A DNA stretch of 64,000 nt from Tetragonia tetragonoides (Eukaryota > Streptophyta > Magnoliopsida > Caryophyllales > Aizoaceae), in the NCBI GenBank assembly GCA_038025085.1, contig CM076147.1, positions 11,156,501 through 11,220,500 of the forward strand, read 5' to 3'. The notes under the pieces were generated by a model. It ran no database searches, was not told the origin of the DNA, and was given only the letters and a program-made list of their open reading frames with translations. Position numbers and translations under genes: made by a program. Of this stretch, positions 21,961 through 33,039 are shown piece by piece; within the stretch, counting starts at the first letter, position 1, and every line of letters begins with the position of its first letter.

Positions 21961-23259
21961 CAGTTGGTCCATATTGGTGAGCTGACTGAACTCGATGCCG
22001 TCAATGTTCATGAGTCTGACCGCGTCTCCTGATAAGATGTCTTTGATGATGAATGGACCGGACCAGTTTGGTCGAAATTTGCCTCTGGGGCACGTAGTTC
22101 TTTCCAAACTAAGTCCCCTTCCCTTAAATTCCGAGGTCGAACCTTTTTGTTGAATGCTCTTGCCATGCATTGTTGGCATATGTGGGAATGGTCTAGGGCC
22201 CGTAGGCGTCTTTCATCTGTGAACATGAGTTCCTCGAAGCGGGATTGTAACCATTGGGTTTCGGAAATTTCTCCCTCTAAGGCTATGCGCATGGAGGGTA
22301 GTTGGAATTCTATGGGTAGAACCGCTTCCATTCCGTAGACTAGGAAATAAGGTGTTGCTCCCGTAGAGGATTTTATGGATGTCCTATATCCCCAAAGGGA
22401 AAATGGGAGTTTTATGGGCCAATCTTTGTAGTTTTCTATCATCTTTTTAATGATAGTCTTGAGGTTTTTGTTGGTGGCTTCCACTGCGCCGTTGGTTTGG
22501 GGACGGTAAAGGGATGATTTGTGGTGTTGGATTTTGTAGTTTTTGAGGAGAGTGGTTGTCTCGGCTTTGAAATGGGATCCATGGTCACTGATGATTTCAT
22601 GCGGAACGCCGTATCGGTAAATGATGTTGTTCCTTATGAATTTTGACACTTGTTTGGAAGTAAAGATGGCATAGGATTGGGCTTCAACCCATTTGGTAAA
22701 ATAGTCTATGGCCACTAGGATGTATTCATGTCCTCCCGAGTCTTTCAGGGTAATTTTACCAATGATAGTTATTCCCCATGCAGAAAATGGCCAAGGGGAT
22801 GTGAAGTTGTGGAGCATCAAGGGCGGCATATGCTGTAGGTTGGCATATATCTGACATTTCTTGCACTTCTTGACATAGTCGTAACAATCCCTTTCCATAG
22901 TGGTCCAGTAGTATCCCAGTCGTAGGACCTTTCTAGAGAGCATTCGGCCATTCATGTGTGGTCCGCACACACCATTGTGTACCTTGTCCATAATCTCTGT
23001 GGCTTCTTCGGAGTTCACGCATCTGAGGTTGACCCCGTTGTGGGATTTCTTGTACAGAACCCCCTTGTATTCTATGTATTGCGCCGCTAAGAAACAGATG
23101 GCCCGTTGAGCTCTTAGTGGTGCGTCTTGCGGGTATATTCCTTTGTTGATGTAGTTGAAGACGTCTTGGTACCAAGGATCTTCGTCGATCGGAGCCAGGG
23201 CCATATCTGTGTCGAGGTTGTTCAGAAAGCTGGCTCACTTCTTCTTTGTGGAATGGCAT
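21841..23259 (-). pseudogene. Tat/Ogre-type integrase with one frameshift
   Basis: Catalyses insertion of the cDNA. From about 23204 the minus frame reads the link typical of Tat elements (DEDPWYQDVFNYINKGIYP), the HHCC zinc domain (VHNGVCGPHMNG ... CKKCQIY) and the DDE core: VAIDYFTKWVEA, IISDHGSHF and NGAVEATNKN carry the three catalytic acids. GATPYFLVYGMEAVLPIE follows. Near 22090 a frameshift moves the C-terminal GKFRPNWSGPF / GDAVRLMNIDG / LKKCYV domain into another frame, ending at 21841 with a basic extension. Upstream, only the last residues of an RNase H end are possible. Core residues are intact, so this is the best preserved enzyme of the window, although its catalytic partners RT and RNase H are missing. 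Confidence 0.88.
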
Positions 23260-23640
23260 CGTTGAGGGGGTTCAGCTACTCAAATTCCTGTGAAAGAGAT
23301 AATTTATATTCTTTCATTGCAAAGTTTACTTACATTGCTTAAATTGATTAGTTAATGATTTGTGCAACTTTTGAGTTCATTGGATTTATCAATAGCTAAA
23401 CAAAGAAAGAAATGAGCAAGAGGAATTTTTATTGATTTGCAAAAAGAGATAAGCACACATGACTTTAGAGAAGAGGGTCTCTAATTCCCATCAAAAAGAA
23501 ACTAGACTTAGAAGGAAAAGTAAAAGGGGAACACCCCTTGTTCCATACTCAACCTAAAGATTTAACTAAGATCCTAACTCGACAAAACTTGGGGACTCAG
23601 ACTCGATTCCTCCAGCTCTTGCGGATAGCCAACTAATTCC
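23260..23640 (-). other. Deletion junction where protease-RT-RNase H should be
   Basis: Only about 400 bases separate the end of the gag-like region from integrase. A complete Tat element would have about 2.5-3 kb of protease, RT and RNase H here. No RT motif (YVDD/FIDD) can be found on either strand between 23260 and 26090. Confidence 0.7.
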
Positions 23641-24925
23641 AGGCTTCATCGTCGACGTCACCATCCTTCAAGGGAGGTGGAACTTCTCCTCTGTCAATGA
23701 CACCCTGGATGTCATCCTTTAGGCGCAGGCAGTCGTCCGTATGATGCCCGAACACTCGATGATACTTGCAGTAGGGTCGGTTTTCTCCTGGTGCTGATTT
23801 GGGATCTTCCGAATGGATGCAGGGTTAAATGTCACCTCTCCATACCAATGCGTTCATAACAACTTTCATTGGTGCAAAGAGAGGGGTGTATTTTTCTTGA
23901 CTATAACGACACCAGCTGACTGTCCAAGTGTACGGTGGCCACATTGTCCCTTGGTCGATGAAGCGCAAGACTAGCCTCTTAAAGCGCCTACACTGATTGA
24001 TGTGATGTCCCTCAGCCGCACAATAGGTACATCTTAGAAATTGATTTTCGTCTCTCGGAAGGAGCCTTGACGTGGGTGTCCTTGGACGGACGTACCCGTA
24101 CTTGGGCATTTTGTGATAGAGGAGGTCTTGACGCCACCAAGTTTCTTCTTTGGTTAAGATGACCGTATTCCTGCGCTTAGTAGTGCGCTCTTCTACGATG
24201 TCAACCTTTTCTCTTATCTCTAGAATCCCTTTGATTATGTGACCCATACTTTCTTGTATTTGATTTTTATCATCCTCCGTTTTGTCACTTCCCAGATCGG
24301 GCCTTTCTTCATAAGATTTCTGAGAAATTAAAGTGATCTCCTCATCATAAATGAGGTGAGAGTAATCTTTGGGCTCCTCAATTGTAATATGGTTGATAGT
24401 ACCAAGGAGGTTATCAGCACTTTCGGCTTCTTCAACTTTAGGCAATGGTAGAGTGCCATTGTCTATTTTGTCTTGGATGATATGTTTAAGGGCCCAACAG
24501 TTTTTTGTGTCATGCCCTTTCCCTTGATGGTACTTGCAGTATTCGCCCTGTTTCCAGTTACGGCCCTTGATAATTGGTTCTGGAGTAGGACCTACGGGTC
24601 GAAGAATTTCCTTGTCCACTAACCTCTCAAAAGCTGTATCGAGAATTATCCCTAATGGAGCGAATTCCCTCTTTGGCTTGTTTTGGGGTATGAGGTATTC
24701 CCTTGGTGAGACATTGCAGGAAGACTCGCTGCCCTTGCGTTTCCTTTCTGGCTCCTGAGGAATCGGATCAGGTTTTCCCAGAATTATTGATTTCCGGTTT
24801 TCAGATGAAGGTACGAACATCGGTGTATCCCATAACTGTCTCGACTTAATGTTGGTGATGTCAGCCTTCAACCTGTCCACTCGGTCGATCATCTCAACAA
24901 GATATTCCTGAACCGTTCTGATCAT
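23641..24925 (-). pseudogene. Gag-like ORF with three zinc-knuckle modules, capsid missing
   Basis: ATG at 24925 opens 366 codons. Residues 1-28 look like a coiled coil (EYLVEMIDRVDRLKADITNI). Residues 85-120 read FAPLGIILDTAFERLVDKEI, the Tat gag segment before the knuckle. Residues 130-143 (CKYHQGKGHDTKNC) are C-X2-H-X4-H-X4-C and residues 299-312 (CTYCAAEGHHINQC) are C-X2-C-X4-H-X4-C. After the TAA at about 23825 the same frame continues with a third module, CKYHRVFGHHTDDC (about 23728-23772). Each is followed by a similar stretch ending IDxG (IIQDKIDNG, LVLRFIDQG, IQGVIDRG). The capsid domain (as at 35.7-36.5 kb) is absent. Knuckles would bind nucleic acid; the array is unusual. Confidence 0.75.
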
Positions 24926-26070
24926 GGTGCAATTGAGGTTGTTTGAATCAACGTGTTGTGGAAAATTGAATCAAACCTTTGTCAAGTCTTTCTTCTTTGG
25001 ATCCTATCCTGAATAGGAAGCACGGAGCACTTAGTAACATGAAAAAGACCATGAGACCCTCACCTAAGAAAAATGCTGACCCACACATAGAAGAAAACAC
25101 ATTGTTCTAAAGAAAAGATCTTAAGCCTAAGTGCCCAAATATTTCTCTAATATCAGAGGAAAATAAAGTCATGAACGAAAATAAGAAAAATAGAAAAAAG
25201 ACGGACTATCCTATTTTATTTTATTTTTCTAGACTCAAAAAAATATAAAATGGGATAAAAAAAAAATAATAATAAAGAATTTCGGTCTTTTTTTTTATTT
25301 TTTTTTATTTTGATTTTCGGCGGGTTTATTTTTTTTATTTTTGCCGCTTTTTTTTTGTTTTCGATTTTCTCTCTTTTTTTTAGACCGAATCTGAATTACA
25401 TCAAAAGAAAAAGAAAATAATAAAATAGAAAAAGGGAGAGGGGAAATTGGAAGACTAACTCTTTTTTTTTTGCTAAAAAAATCCTAGAAAATTGTTCATG
25501 ACTGTTTTAGAATATATCATCGGGAAAATGATGGGTGTTCATTGAATTGAATTCTCGCACCATCTTTGGGCATTAGGAACTAGTTAAAAATAAAAGAAAA
25601 GACTCCTAGCACGTAAGTACATATTGGCACATAGTCACGATATTCATGCATTCAGGCAAGCATTACAACGACATAGTTACAGGCAAATATGTGATCAGAC
25701 GGGCATTATAACGACACATGCACAACAAGCAAGCGAATGCACGAATGTGGGCTAGGGGCTTTTTGCTCCTGTGAGGTTACCACAACAAATTACAATTTCC
25801 GTTCGGCGGATGGTCGACACATCAATTGTAATTCTTTTTCACCAACAAGGATTGATGAGTCATGGGTGAGGAAGCGTCGATTTGCACGATAGGGCAACTG
25901 TATATTCCTTTAGATATACGGGTTGTCAACGAGTTGCGACACAAACTTCCTCGAGGGTCGATAAGGGTCAAAAGGTTGTGCCAAAGCACATGCAAATGAT
26001 GCCAAAATATGGAACACGTTATTAAACAATTAAGCAAACTTGACTTTCGAGTCTCACCTTCTTAAATAAA
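24926..26070 (-). other. Leader of Tat element 1
   Basis: Between primer site and gag ATG. Contains a strongly T/A-biased low-complexity segment (about 25195-25480 with runs of T and TTTTTATTT) and scattered ATGCA-type words common in Tat leaders. No coding signal. Confidence 0.6.
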
Positions 26071-26089
26071 TCCCCAGTGAAGTCCCCAC
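26071..26089 (-). other. Primer binding site (tRNA-Arg type)
   Basis: Minus-strand GTGGGGACTTCACTGGGGA directly after the 5' LTR end. Tat/Ogre elements use GTGGCGACTCCACTGGGGA-like sites complementary to an arginine tRNA. Two bases differ here. The second Tat element has GTGGCGACTCAACTGGGG at 38389-38406. Confidence 0.85.
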
Positions 26090-27396
26090 TGTAAGGACCC
26101 GGGATTTCACGCCACGGAGTGCGTCCTTATAGAAAATTTGTAAGCTGGGGGTTTAGATAAGTTCAAGGAACCGTCGAGTTGGAAAAGATTTTGTAAAGAC
26201 TTGAATTGAATAAAAACCATGAAAGAGGTCACAAATCAGCTATCGACGTTTTATCGAAGGGACAAACCGAAGGGACAACCCAATAGCGCGATAAGTGAAC
26301 TGATCTTGTTTTTAGAAAGACTCCCGCTCATATAGAACATATGAGTACCCAAGAATAAAGGGTTCAGGGCGAAGGTACGAGGTGGGAAGGTGTTAGGCAC
26401 CCAACTCGCCCGTTTTATGACGGCGGCCTCTACTAACTCAAGTTTGCTTAATATTTTAAAGATATAATTCCCACACAAACCGGATTAACAACCTAGACTC
26501 AGACTATTAATTGGTTCATCACAAGCATCACAACATTTATTTTTTAACCCTTGTTTAGATATGCATTTGATTGACAAGTTGAGTATTACAACGACTAGAC
26601 ATGCTTGGAAGGACAATATTTAGGAAGCAATAAAATACGTTATTCTAGCATGATATCTATATTATGACTACTAGAAAATCAACAATTAGGCAATTAATGT
26701 GATTTGAGCCCTCAGGAGTTGGTGCCTAAAATGTAGGTTATACTTGACAAGAATATTAAAAGACAAGATCTCAAGTTTTGAAGGAGGGGGAAGCTCGGTG
26801 TCAATACTCCCGAGAATGGAATAGAATTGTTTATGGAAAAAAGAGGGAGAATAGAGGGTGTCAACTGCAGACTGTGTGTTTTGAACTGAGGGAGGAGGGT
26901 CGTATTTATAGGCGCAGAAAGTAGGGCTGGATGGCTGAAAAGGAGCCGAAAATTGAATTTGGGCTGAAAAAAGAGTCGGGCTTGAAGCTGATCAGCGCCA
27001 CTAGCGGCCCTGGGTTTTAAAGCAAGGCCGCTGACGGCTGTCAGCTGCCAGCTGTATGTCGTCATAATGACGACATCCAGTCTATTTTAATTTTCTAGAG
27101 GAATTTTAGTGTTCCGAAAAATATGAAAAAGACCGTTTTACCCTTGGACGGTAAAAGACGGTTCTACCCCCGGTTCACAACTTGGCGACCGGGAGTCGAA
27201 AAAAGGCATGAGAGGTGTCGTTGGAAAGCTCTTGAACGGGGAATTGGAATGAGACTAGAATAAAGGAGTGTTTAGAGGAAAAACATGAGACCTTATCTTA
27301 ACTATTAAAGCAAAAATAACGTTCAAGTTTATAAATTACTCCTTTCATCATCGGGCTTTTGCGGAGAAATCTGAAGGCGCTTTTTTGGCGTCTACA
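26090..27396 (-). repeat. 5' LTR of Tat element 1
   Basis: 1307 bp. In plus coordinates it begins TGTAAGGACC and ends GGCGTCTACA, followed by the TAGAT target copy. Carries the same TATAAATA-like and GC-palindrome layout as the left LTR (about 26905 and 26995), with some changes in the palindrome (GCCACTAGCGGCC). Confidence 0.92.
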
Positions 27397-27401
27397 TAGA
27401 T

Positions 27402-27696
27402 AGAACACTAGGAAAGAGAAAGATAGATTAGAAGTTACATGCTAACTACCCCTTAGGATGATATCCAATACTTTGCCCATGGCCTCTATTTATAGGGTTT
27501 TGGGTGTCTCACATGGGCATTTGGTTAAGATAAGATGGTGGTTAAAAGCGGTTACAATTACACATAAGCATATCTTATCTTTAAACAAGATTTTGGCTGA
27601 TGGTTCAATCTCATTGAAAGCCTTGACGCTTATATTTGTAGATGTATCGTTATAGAGTTACAATTACATTTAAACTCTACTACGTACCCTATTACA
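27402..27696 (-). repeat. 3' LTR (main part) of copia element B
   Basis: Minus sense starts TGTAATAGGG right after the purine tract TTTGAGGGGA (27697-27706). A TATA-like CTATTTATAGGG sits at about 27485-27496. The LTR's distal end is cut off by the Tat element insertion. Confidence 0.6.
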
Positions 27697-28290
27697 TCCC
27701 CTCAAAGTGATTGGGGGACGCACGAACAGTTTGTCCTTAAGATACAAAAATTGTTGAGAAAACAACCCTTTAGTAAAAATATCTGCTAATTGAAACTTAG
27801 TAGGAACATATTTTACAACCAAGGAGCCTTTGTCAACATGTTCACGAATAAAGTAGTAACCGACATCAATTTGCTTGCTTCTGTCATGCATAACCGGGTT
27901 AGCTGACATGTAAGTAGCACTAACGTTGTCGCAGTAGACTGTTGTTGGCCGACGAATGAATAGACCAACTTCAGACAGAATATGACGAATAAACATAGTC
28001 TCTGCAACTGTATATTCGCCCGCTCTGTATTCAGCTTCAGTAGAAGATTTGGAGACAATGGATTGTTTCTTACTGCGCCAAGAAACAAGGTTCGAACCAA
28101 GAAAGACCGCAAGTCCTGTGGTGGAATGCCTGCTGTCTGGACACCCCACCCAATGTGTGTCAGCATATGCGAGAACAACTATTGGCGAGTTAGGCGCCTG
28201 GAAGTGTAAACCATGATCAGCGGTACCTGTAAATACGCTTAGCAGCATGTAGGTGAGCAGTGCGGAGAGCATGCATAAACTGAGAAACAA
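27670..28290 (-). pseudogene. Copia B RNase H
   Basis: Minus frame of 206 codons: LAYADTHWVGCPDSRHSTTG (first Asp), then FLGSNLVSWRSKKQ, SKSSTEAEYRA, TTVYCDNVSATYMSANP, IDVGYYFIREHV and FQLADIFTKGL. These are the characteristic motifs of copia RNase H at the end of pol. The frame looks intact over the domain but is disconnected from RT by stops near 28300-28420. Confidence 0.88.
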
Positions 28291-28299
28291 GATTTACAG

Positions 28300-29230
28300 C
28301 ATGAGCAATATCCGGCCTAGTTATAGTCAAGTATTGTAAAGCTCCAACTAAGCTTCTGTATTCTAACGAATCAGTGAGCAAGTCACCATCTAACAAAGAT
28401 AAGGTGGTCCGAGAAACGACTGTGCTACTGGGCTACGAACGGGTTTAACAGTGTATAAGTGAAATTTTTGTAGAAGATCTTTAACATATTTATGTTGGGA
28501 TAGAAACAGGCGATTTGGCGCTCGTCTGCCTCAACCCCTAGTAAATAATGCAAATCGCCTAAATCCTTCATGGTAAATTGGTCACTCAGTTTGGATATGA
28601 AAGAAAAAATAAGATTAGGCGAATTTCCTATCGGAATGATATCACCGACATACAACAATAGGAGGACAATAAAAGACCCAACACGATAAATGAACTTAGA
28701 TGTATCACAGTTGCTGCATGTAAACCCCAATTGTAACCAAAAGGTACTAAAGCGATGATACCAGGCCTGGGGTGCTTGTTTGAGACTTAAATGGAGCGTT
28801 TAAGACGATAGACATGGTTGGGGGTATTGAGGATGAACAAAGCTGGGAGGTTGAGACATGTATACCTCCTCACTCAAGAACCCATGCAAGAAAGCGTTTT
28901 TGACATCAAATTGTCGCATAGTCCAACCACAAGACACAGCGACAGACAAAACTAAGTGAACAATGATGGGTTTAACCACAGGGCTAAATGTGTCATGAAA
29001 GTTTATACCTGCAAATGATGAAAGCCCCGAGCAACCAGACGCGCCTTGAGGTGTTCAACAATCCCATCAGAGCGGTATTTAGTCTTATAAATCCACTTAC
29101 ATCTTACCACATTCATACCGTCAACAAAAGGTACAAGTTCTCATGTTTTATTTTTCTGCAAAGCATTGAATTCCTCGGCCATGGCTTGACGCCATTTAGC
29201 ATCCTTGTTAGCAACCGTGAAACTTGTGGG
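28300..29230 (-). pseudogene. Copia B reverse transcriptase, heavily broken
   Basis: Minus strand. Starts with the copia RT entry WRQAMAEEFNALQKNKTW (about 29160-29215), then KWIYKTKYRSDG and [10 protein letters not shown] in the same stretch. Palm motifs follow in other frames. The catalytic box reads LYVGDIIPIGNS (about 28630-28665), where YVDD has become YVGD, losing one catalytic Asp. MKDLGDLHYLLGVE follows. At least three stops and frame changes occur. Confidence 0.82.
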
Positions 29231-30935
29231 GTCAACTACTTTAGCCTCAGTGGGCAAGGAGAAGATCTTTTTGGGCTTAGTGATATCCGCCTTACCACGA
29301 GTGATCGTAGTGTGCTGATTACCTGTGGTAGCGGATGATTGACTCACAAACACGGAGGAAACGACCAAGGGCACGGAGACGGTCAAAGAACTAGACGCTC
29401 TGAGGGGCAAAGGAGGGGAACTCGACGCTGAGGACAAGTCATGGAACTCGGATCTGCCACTAGGAAAGGGGTGGAGGGGTAGACAACACGCTGGGAGAAG
29501 ACATGGAGGCCGCATGTGAGTTAGGGGGCATGTCAAGAGGAATACGAGATGGTGAAGGACAAGACAACACTGGACTGGTCATGGGCAGTGAGGTGCTAGG
29601 GACAGGCGCGGGTTGTGAGGTACATGTGGGTAAGGACACAGGTGGAGCAGGTGTTGCAGCAGTCGTAGCGACAGGGGACGGCGTGACAAGTTGGGAGTCT
29701 ACTATAGCAGAGACAGGCGTGGTAGCGCTGGACACAACTGGGACAACAACACGTATATTGACCCGAGTAGCCTTAGGGTTCCTGGACAGGAGGTCTGAAG
29801 ACACACGATAAGAAGACGGAAGAGTAGCAAACGGAAAAATAGTTTCATGAAATTGAACATGTCTACTGATATAAACCCGCCCTGTTAACGGATTTAGATA
29901 ACGATAACCCTTATAATGGGGAGCATAAGAAACATGCAAGACACAAAATGAGGCGCTAGTTTATTTGGGGTATTATAAGTGAGATGGCGAATACATTGAC
30001 AACCAAAGGTTTTCAAAAAATTAAAATTGGGTCTCTTGCCAAATAATTTCTCAAAGGGAGACATTCCGCCAATGACAGGATTAGGCAAGCGATTTATAAC
30101 AAAAATCAAAGTGTAAGCCGCATCAACCCAATATGTAGCCGACATCGAGGGTTCAACAAGCATGGTGTGAGTCATTTCAATGATATGCCAATGCTTACGC
30201 TCAGTGACACCATTTCGCCCGGGCGTGCCAGGACATGATGTTCAAAAATAAATACCAATTTGCAGAAAATGATCAAATAAATGACCATTGTCAAATTCAC
30301 CACCTCCATCACTTTGGAACGTTTTTATTTTGCAATTATATAGATTTTCAACTAAAGGTGGAAAAATTACTAAAATGATCAAAAACATCAGATTTGTATT
30401 TCATGGGATAAATCCAGAAATATCTTGAAAAATCATCAACAAACGTCACGTAATATTTGATATCCCAAATTAGACAAAATAGAGATTTACAAACATTCGA
30501 ATGAATTAATTGCAAAGGTTTATCAAATAAGTGCTCCACATCATCGAAAGGCAATTTAGTAGATTTGCCTAGTTTACAAGATATGCAATTTAAAGAATGT
30601 TTACTAGACAAAGGAATGTCCTTATTTCGACGCAAACTACCTAAAATACTAGAGCCTACGTGACCCAAACGATAATGCCAAAGAGAAGTAGCATCATATA
30701 GACTCAGAAAAGCTAACGGAGACTCGGGAGCAACTGGAATGCGAAGAGGGTATACGTTGCCACTACTGGAACCCCGAAGAAGAACTGTCCCCGTTGTCTT
30801 GTCTTTAACACACACAGAAGAGAAATCAAAATTAGCCTCACAATTATTATCCTTACAAAGCTTCTTAACGAAAATAAGATTAGGTTTGAGCTTATGGACA
30901 TGGTAGACCGAGGTGAGTTTCAATGGTTGTGACAA
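29231..30935 (-). pseudogene. Copia B pre-integrase and integrase
   Basis: Minus strand from 30935: LWHYRLGHVGSSILGSL with CISCKLGKSTKLPF (pre-integrase zinc motif), then the integrase core VTFVDDFSRYFWIYPMK (catalytic Asp). The middle with the second Asp (KTFQSDGGGEFD-like, about 30290) is frameshifted. PNPVIGGMSPFEKLFGKRPN and FLKTFGCQCIRHL mark the C-terminal part (29894-30175). The linker before RT contains HYKGYRYLNPLTGRVYISRH, then a Pro/Ser/Thr-rich stretch (29460-29850). No gag or protease upstream. Confidence 0.85.
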
Positions 30936-31060
30936 GGTTTGCAGGTTAATAATCTTCTAATCTTTTGGATAAGATGGTATGGAGTAGTTAATTACACACA
31001 AGCATACCTCTTGAAAAAACTGATACAGGAACCCGTTTGTGAGTTATTAGTAATTAATTG

Positions 31061-31970
31061 GGCGGCGGCTGACATATTAATACAATTCGCATTAATATCA
31101 CACCCCATTTTAATCAATACCACACCCCTTATAAAAATATTTCAATATTGCCCTTCTTTTATTTTAAAGTATAAGCCGTAACTCTCTCCAAATTATACCA
31201 CGTCCAGAAACATTTCTTGGCGAATTGTTTAACAAAATACTTTACTGTGCTAATGGACTGTTCCATCAATCTGTAATGACAATAAAATAAAATAGCTTGA
31301 AATAATACATCTACGCTTAGATATGGCGCAACTTTCCTATCCGTACGCCTAAAATGGTGCGAAGTTCAAATGCCTACGCCTAATATAGGCGCAGCTCTCA
31401 GAAACATACGCCTAATATAGGTGCAACTCTCATAAACCTATGCCTAATATGGGCGCAGCTCATCTCCTATAATTGATTTATGCTGTCGGTGTGATGAGCG
31501 TCTAAATTTATCTGATACAGTATGCGTGGCATGCTAGTTTTGTCACTTTTGTGATTACATGATACAAATTCAATATACCATCAGATTAATGCTTCTTTTA
31601 ATTGATCTATGCTGCCGGTGGAATCAATACTTAATATCAGTTTTGGTTTTATAAGAATCGTTTGCTGCTACATTAAAATAAAATATGTTGTTGAAGCCAT
31701 TATTTAATAATTGATTTCTTCAACTTTCTTCCTCTGCTGCAACTTCTTCCATCTTATTCTTGGGGGCAGTGGAGTGGGGTGTGTGGTGGTGTGTGCATTG
31801 TGTTTGTGTTGGGTTTCTGTCTGCGCGTAATGGGTTGGGTGTCAGGTGAGAGTGGGGAAGGGATGCGTAGAATTTTTTATTTTTTTTTTAATTTTATGGG
31901 TATTTAGGAACTTTGATTTTTAGTGTGTGATATTGTTTAAATTGGGGTGTGATATTTAGCACCACCCTTA
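31061..31970. mobile_element. Non-autonomous inverted-repeat element
   Basis: ATATCACACCCCATTTTAAT near 31095-31114 and its continuation through CCACACCCC pair with the reverse complement of 31921-31957 (ATATCACACCCCAATTTAAA, CAATATCACACAC). That is about 34 of 38 matching positions, as terminal or near-terminal inverted repeats some 860 bp apart. No coding capacity inside. The right end continues TAGCACCACCC, which probably belongs to the terminus; the left counterpart is diverged and I could not find a clear target duplication. Superfamily is undetermined. Confidence 0.5.
31350..31465. repeat. Short array of palindromic CGCCTA-ATA-TAGGCG units
   Basis: Four imperfect copies spaced about 30-37 bp: TACGCCTAAAATGGTGCGAA, TACGCCTAATATAGGCGCAG, TACGCCTAATATAGGTGCAA, TATGCCTAATATGGGCGCAG. 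The core CGCCTA/TAGGCG is self-complementary, so each unit can fold back. Confidence 0.7.
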
Positions 31971-32753
31971 ATACAGAATTTGCCGAACTACTTCGCTTAT
32001 GTACTATTCATATTTGCTTGTATCATGATCTCATACTTGTTACAACTTGAAGCTTGCAGCTAGCATTTTTTAGTCTCTGCTGCCAAACAGTTTGCCATTA
32101 GATTTTCACTTTGCAGCTACAGCTAATTTTGTAAAAGATATCCCTACAAGCTTTCACCCGCAGCTACAACTACAACTAGTTTATTAGCATTTTGTAGTAC
32201 TTCTTAGCAGTTTTTACTAATTTCTTTCCGTAACTAACATTTGGCAGCTACAGTTACAACTAATTTTTCCAAACATAGCCAAACATATACATGTTTGTTA
32301 CCAATTAATTTGATCATCAAGTGAAATACGTGTTGGAAATTATCCAATAGTTTCTTACAAAGGGTGAAATTTTCTTTTTGGGTAATGTTATTACTGACCG
32401 ATCATAAAAACATTATTGACAGGTCTATGTCATATATGTTACTGTTGACAGGTTATTAACAATAATATTTATGATTTGGCAGTATCACCGGGATAAGGGG
32501 CAATTGAGGACCTGTATTTTGCCAAAAAACCACAATAAGGATCTATACTTTCAAAATGATACAATAAGGACCTATAACCTCTTATAACAGGTTACTACCC
32601 TTTTAACTGATTTCCAAGACTTATTTACCTTTTTTATTTTGTTAAAAAAACACTCCATTCAACTTTTCTAATTAAAATTAAAAAAAAAAAAAACATTTCG
32701 TTTTCCTTTCTGCTCTCTCCTCTATTCATTGTTCACTCACCACCTACTGTCCA
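31971..32753. other. Unannotated stretch
   Basis: AT-rich sequence with GCAGCTACAACTA-like repeats (32120-32260) and an A-run at 32678-32693. No coding region or clear element seen. Confidence 0.4.
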
Positions 32754-32873
32754 ATGATCAAGAGTTCGAACACTTCGGAAATTCTTACTGTCCATGTTAT
32801 TCCAAATCTATCATCATCGGGTTTTTGGTGGGACAGAGACACAATTTGGTGTCTACAGAAGCCCCCACTTTGG
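32754..32873 (-). repeat. 3' LTR remnant and polypurine tract of Tat element 2
   Basis: 32754-32857 matches 40214-40318 (CCAATGATCAAGAGTTCGAA ... TTTGGTGTCTACA) with about seven differences. It is followed by AGAAGCCCCCACTTTGG, the minus-strand tract CCAAAGTGGGGGCTTCT. The tract and the flank beyond (CGAGCT ... AAGGTCAAAGTATTCC) resemble the first Tat element at 16486-16535. Confidence 0.85.
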
Positions 32874-33039
32874 CCGAGCTCGAATAGAGCGAAGGTCAAA
32901 GTATTCCTGTTCCAATACCTGCATGAATCAAATAGGTAAACTGAGTGAGGTGACAACCAGTTAAAGATAAACAATCATTTTAGGATAAAGTAGTAATTCC
33001 CCCGGTTTATTTGACCGAGAGTTTGACCTTATGCTGTAG

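Larger units (their letters stand above)
15137..27396 (-). mobile_element. Ty3/gypsy Tat/Ogre-type retrotransposon with antisense genes
   Basis: Complete 12.3-kb insertion on the minus strand. The target duplication TAGAT is perfect (15132-15136 and 27397-27401). LTRs are ~1.3 kb, the primer site is Arg-type and the polypurine tract is present. In element sense the order is 5' LTR (26090-27396), leader, gag-like ORF with zinc knuckles, then directly integrase, two antisense genes, a tandem-repeat 3' UTR, polypurine tract and 3' LTR (15137-16485). Capsid, protease, RT and RNase H are absent. Integrase type and tandem-repeat 3' UTR place it in the Tat/Ogre lineage, where extra ORFs between pol and the 3' LTR, some antisense, are known. 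Several frameshifts make it inactive as it stands. Confidence 0.92.
15090..31040 (-). mobile_element. Copia element B, interrupted by the 15137-27396 Tat element
   Basis: Minus-strand copia with RNase H, RT, integrase and pre-integrase between 27670 and 30935. A 3' LTR starts (minus sense) at 27696 with TGTAATAGGG after a purine tract. The Tat element's TAGAT target site lies within this LTR, so the piece 15090-15136 (beginning TGTACAACGG on the plus strand) plus 27402-27696 would form a ~340-bp LTR. Beyond the pre-integrase end, 30955-31030 resembles LTR sequence at about 27520-27580 (shared GGATAAGATGG and ATTACACA-AAGCATA blocks). This suggests a 5' LTR remnant joined to pol by loss of gag, protease and the primer site. 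The left LTR end and this remnant are less certain than the coding part. Confidence 0.55.

Noticed and set aside
22008..23342. Plus-strand frames over the integrase region
   Set aside because: Shadows of the well-supported minus-strand integrase.
25195..25480. Possible regulatory or origin-like AT-rich block
   Set aside because: Simple T/A low complexity within a Tat leader; nothing specific.
28982..29811. Plus-strand frames of about 100 codons over copia B
   Set aside because: Antisense shadows of the minus-strand copia pol; Gly/Val-rich reading of a Pro/Ser/Thr linker.
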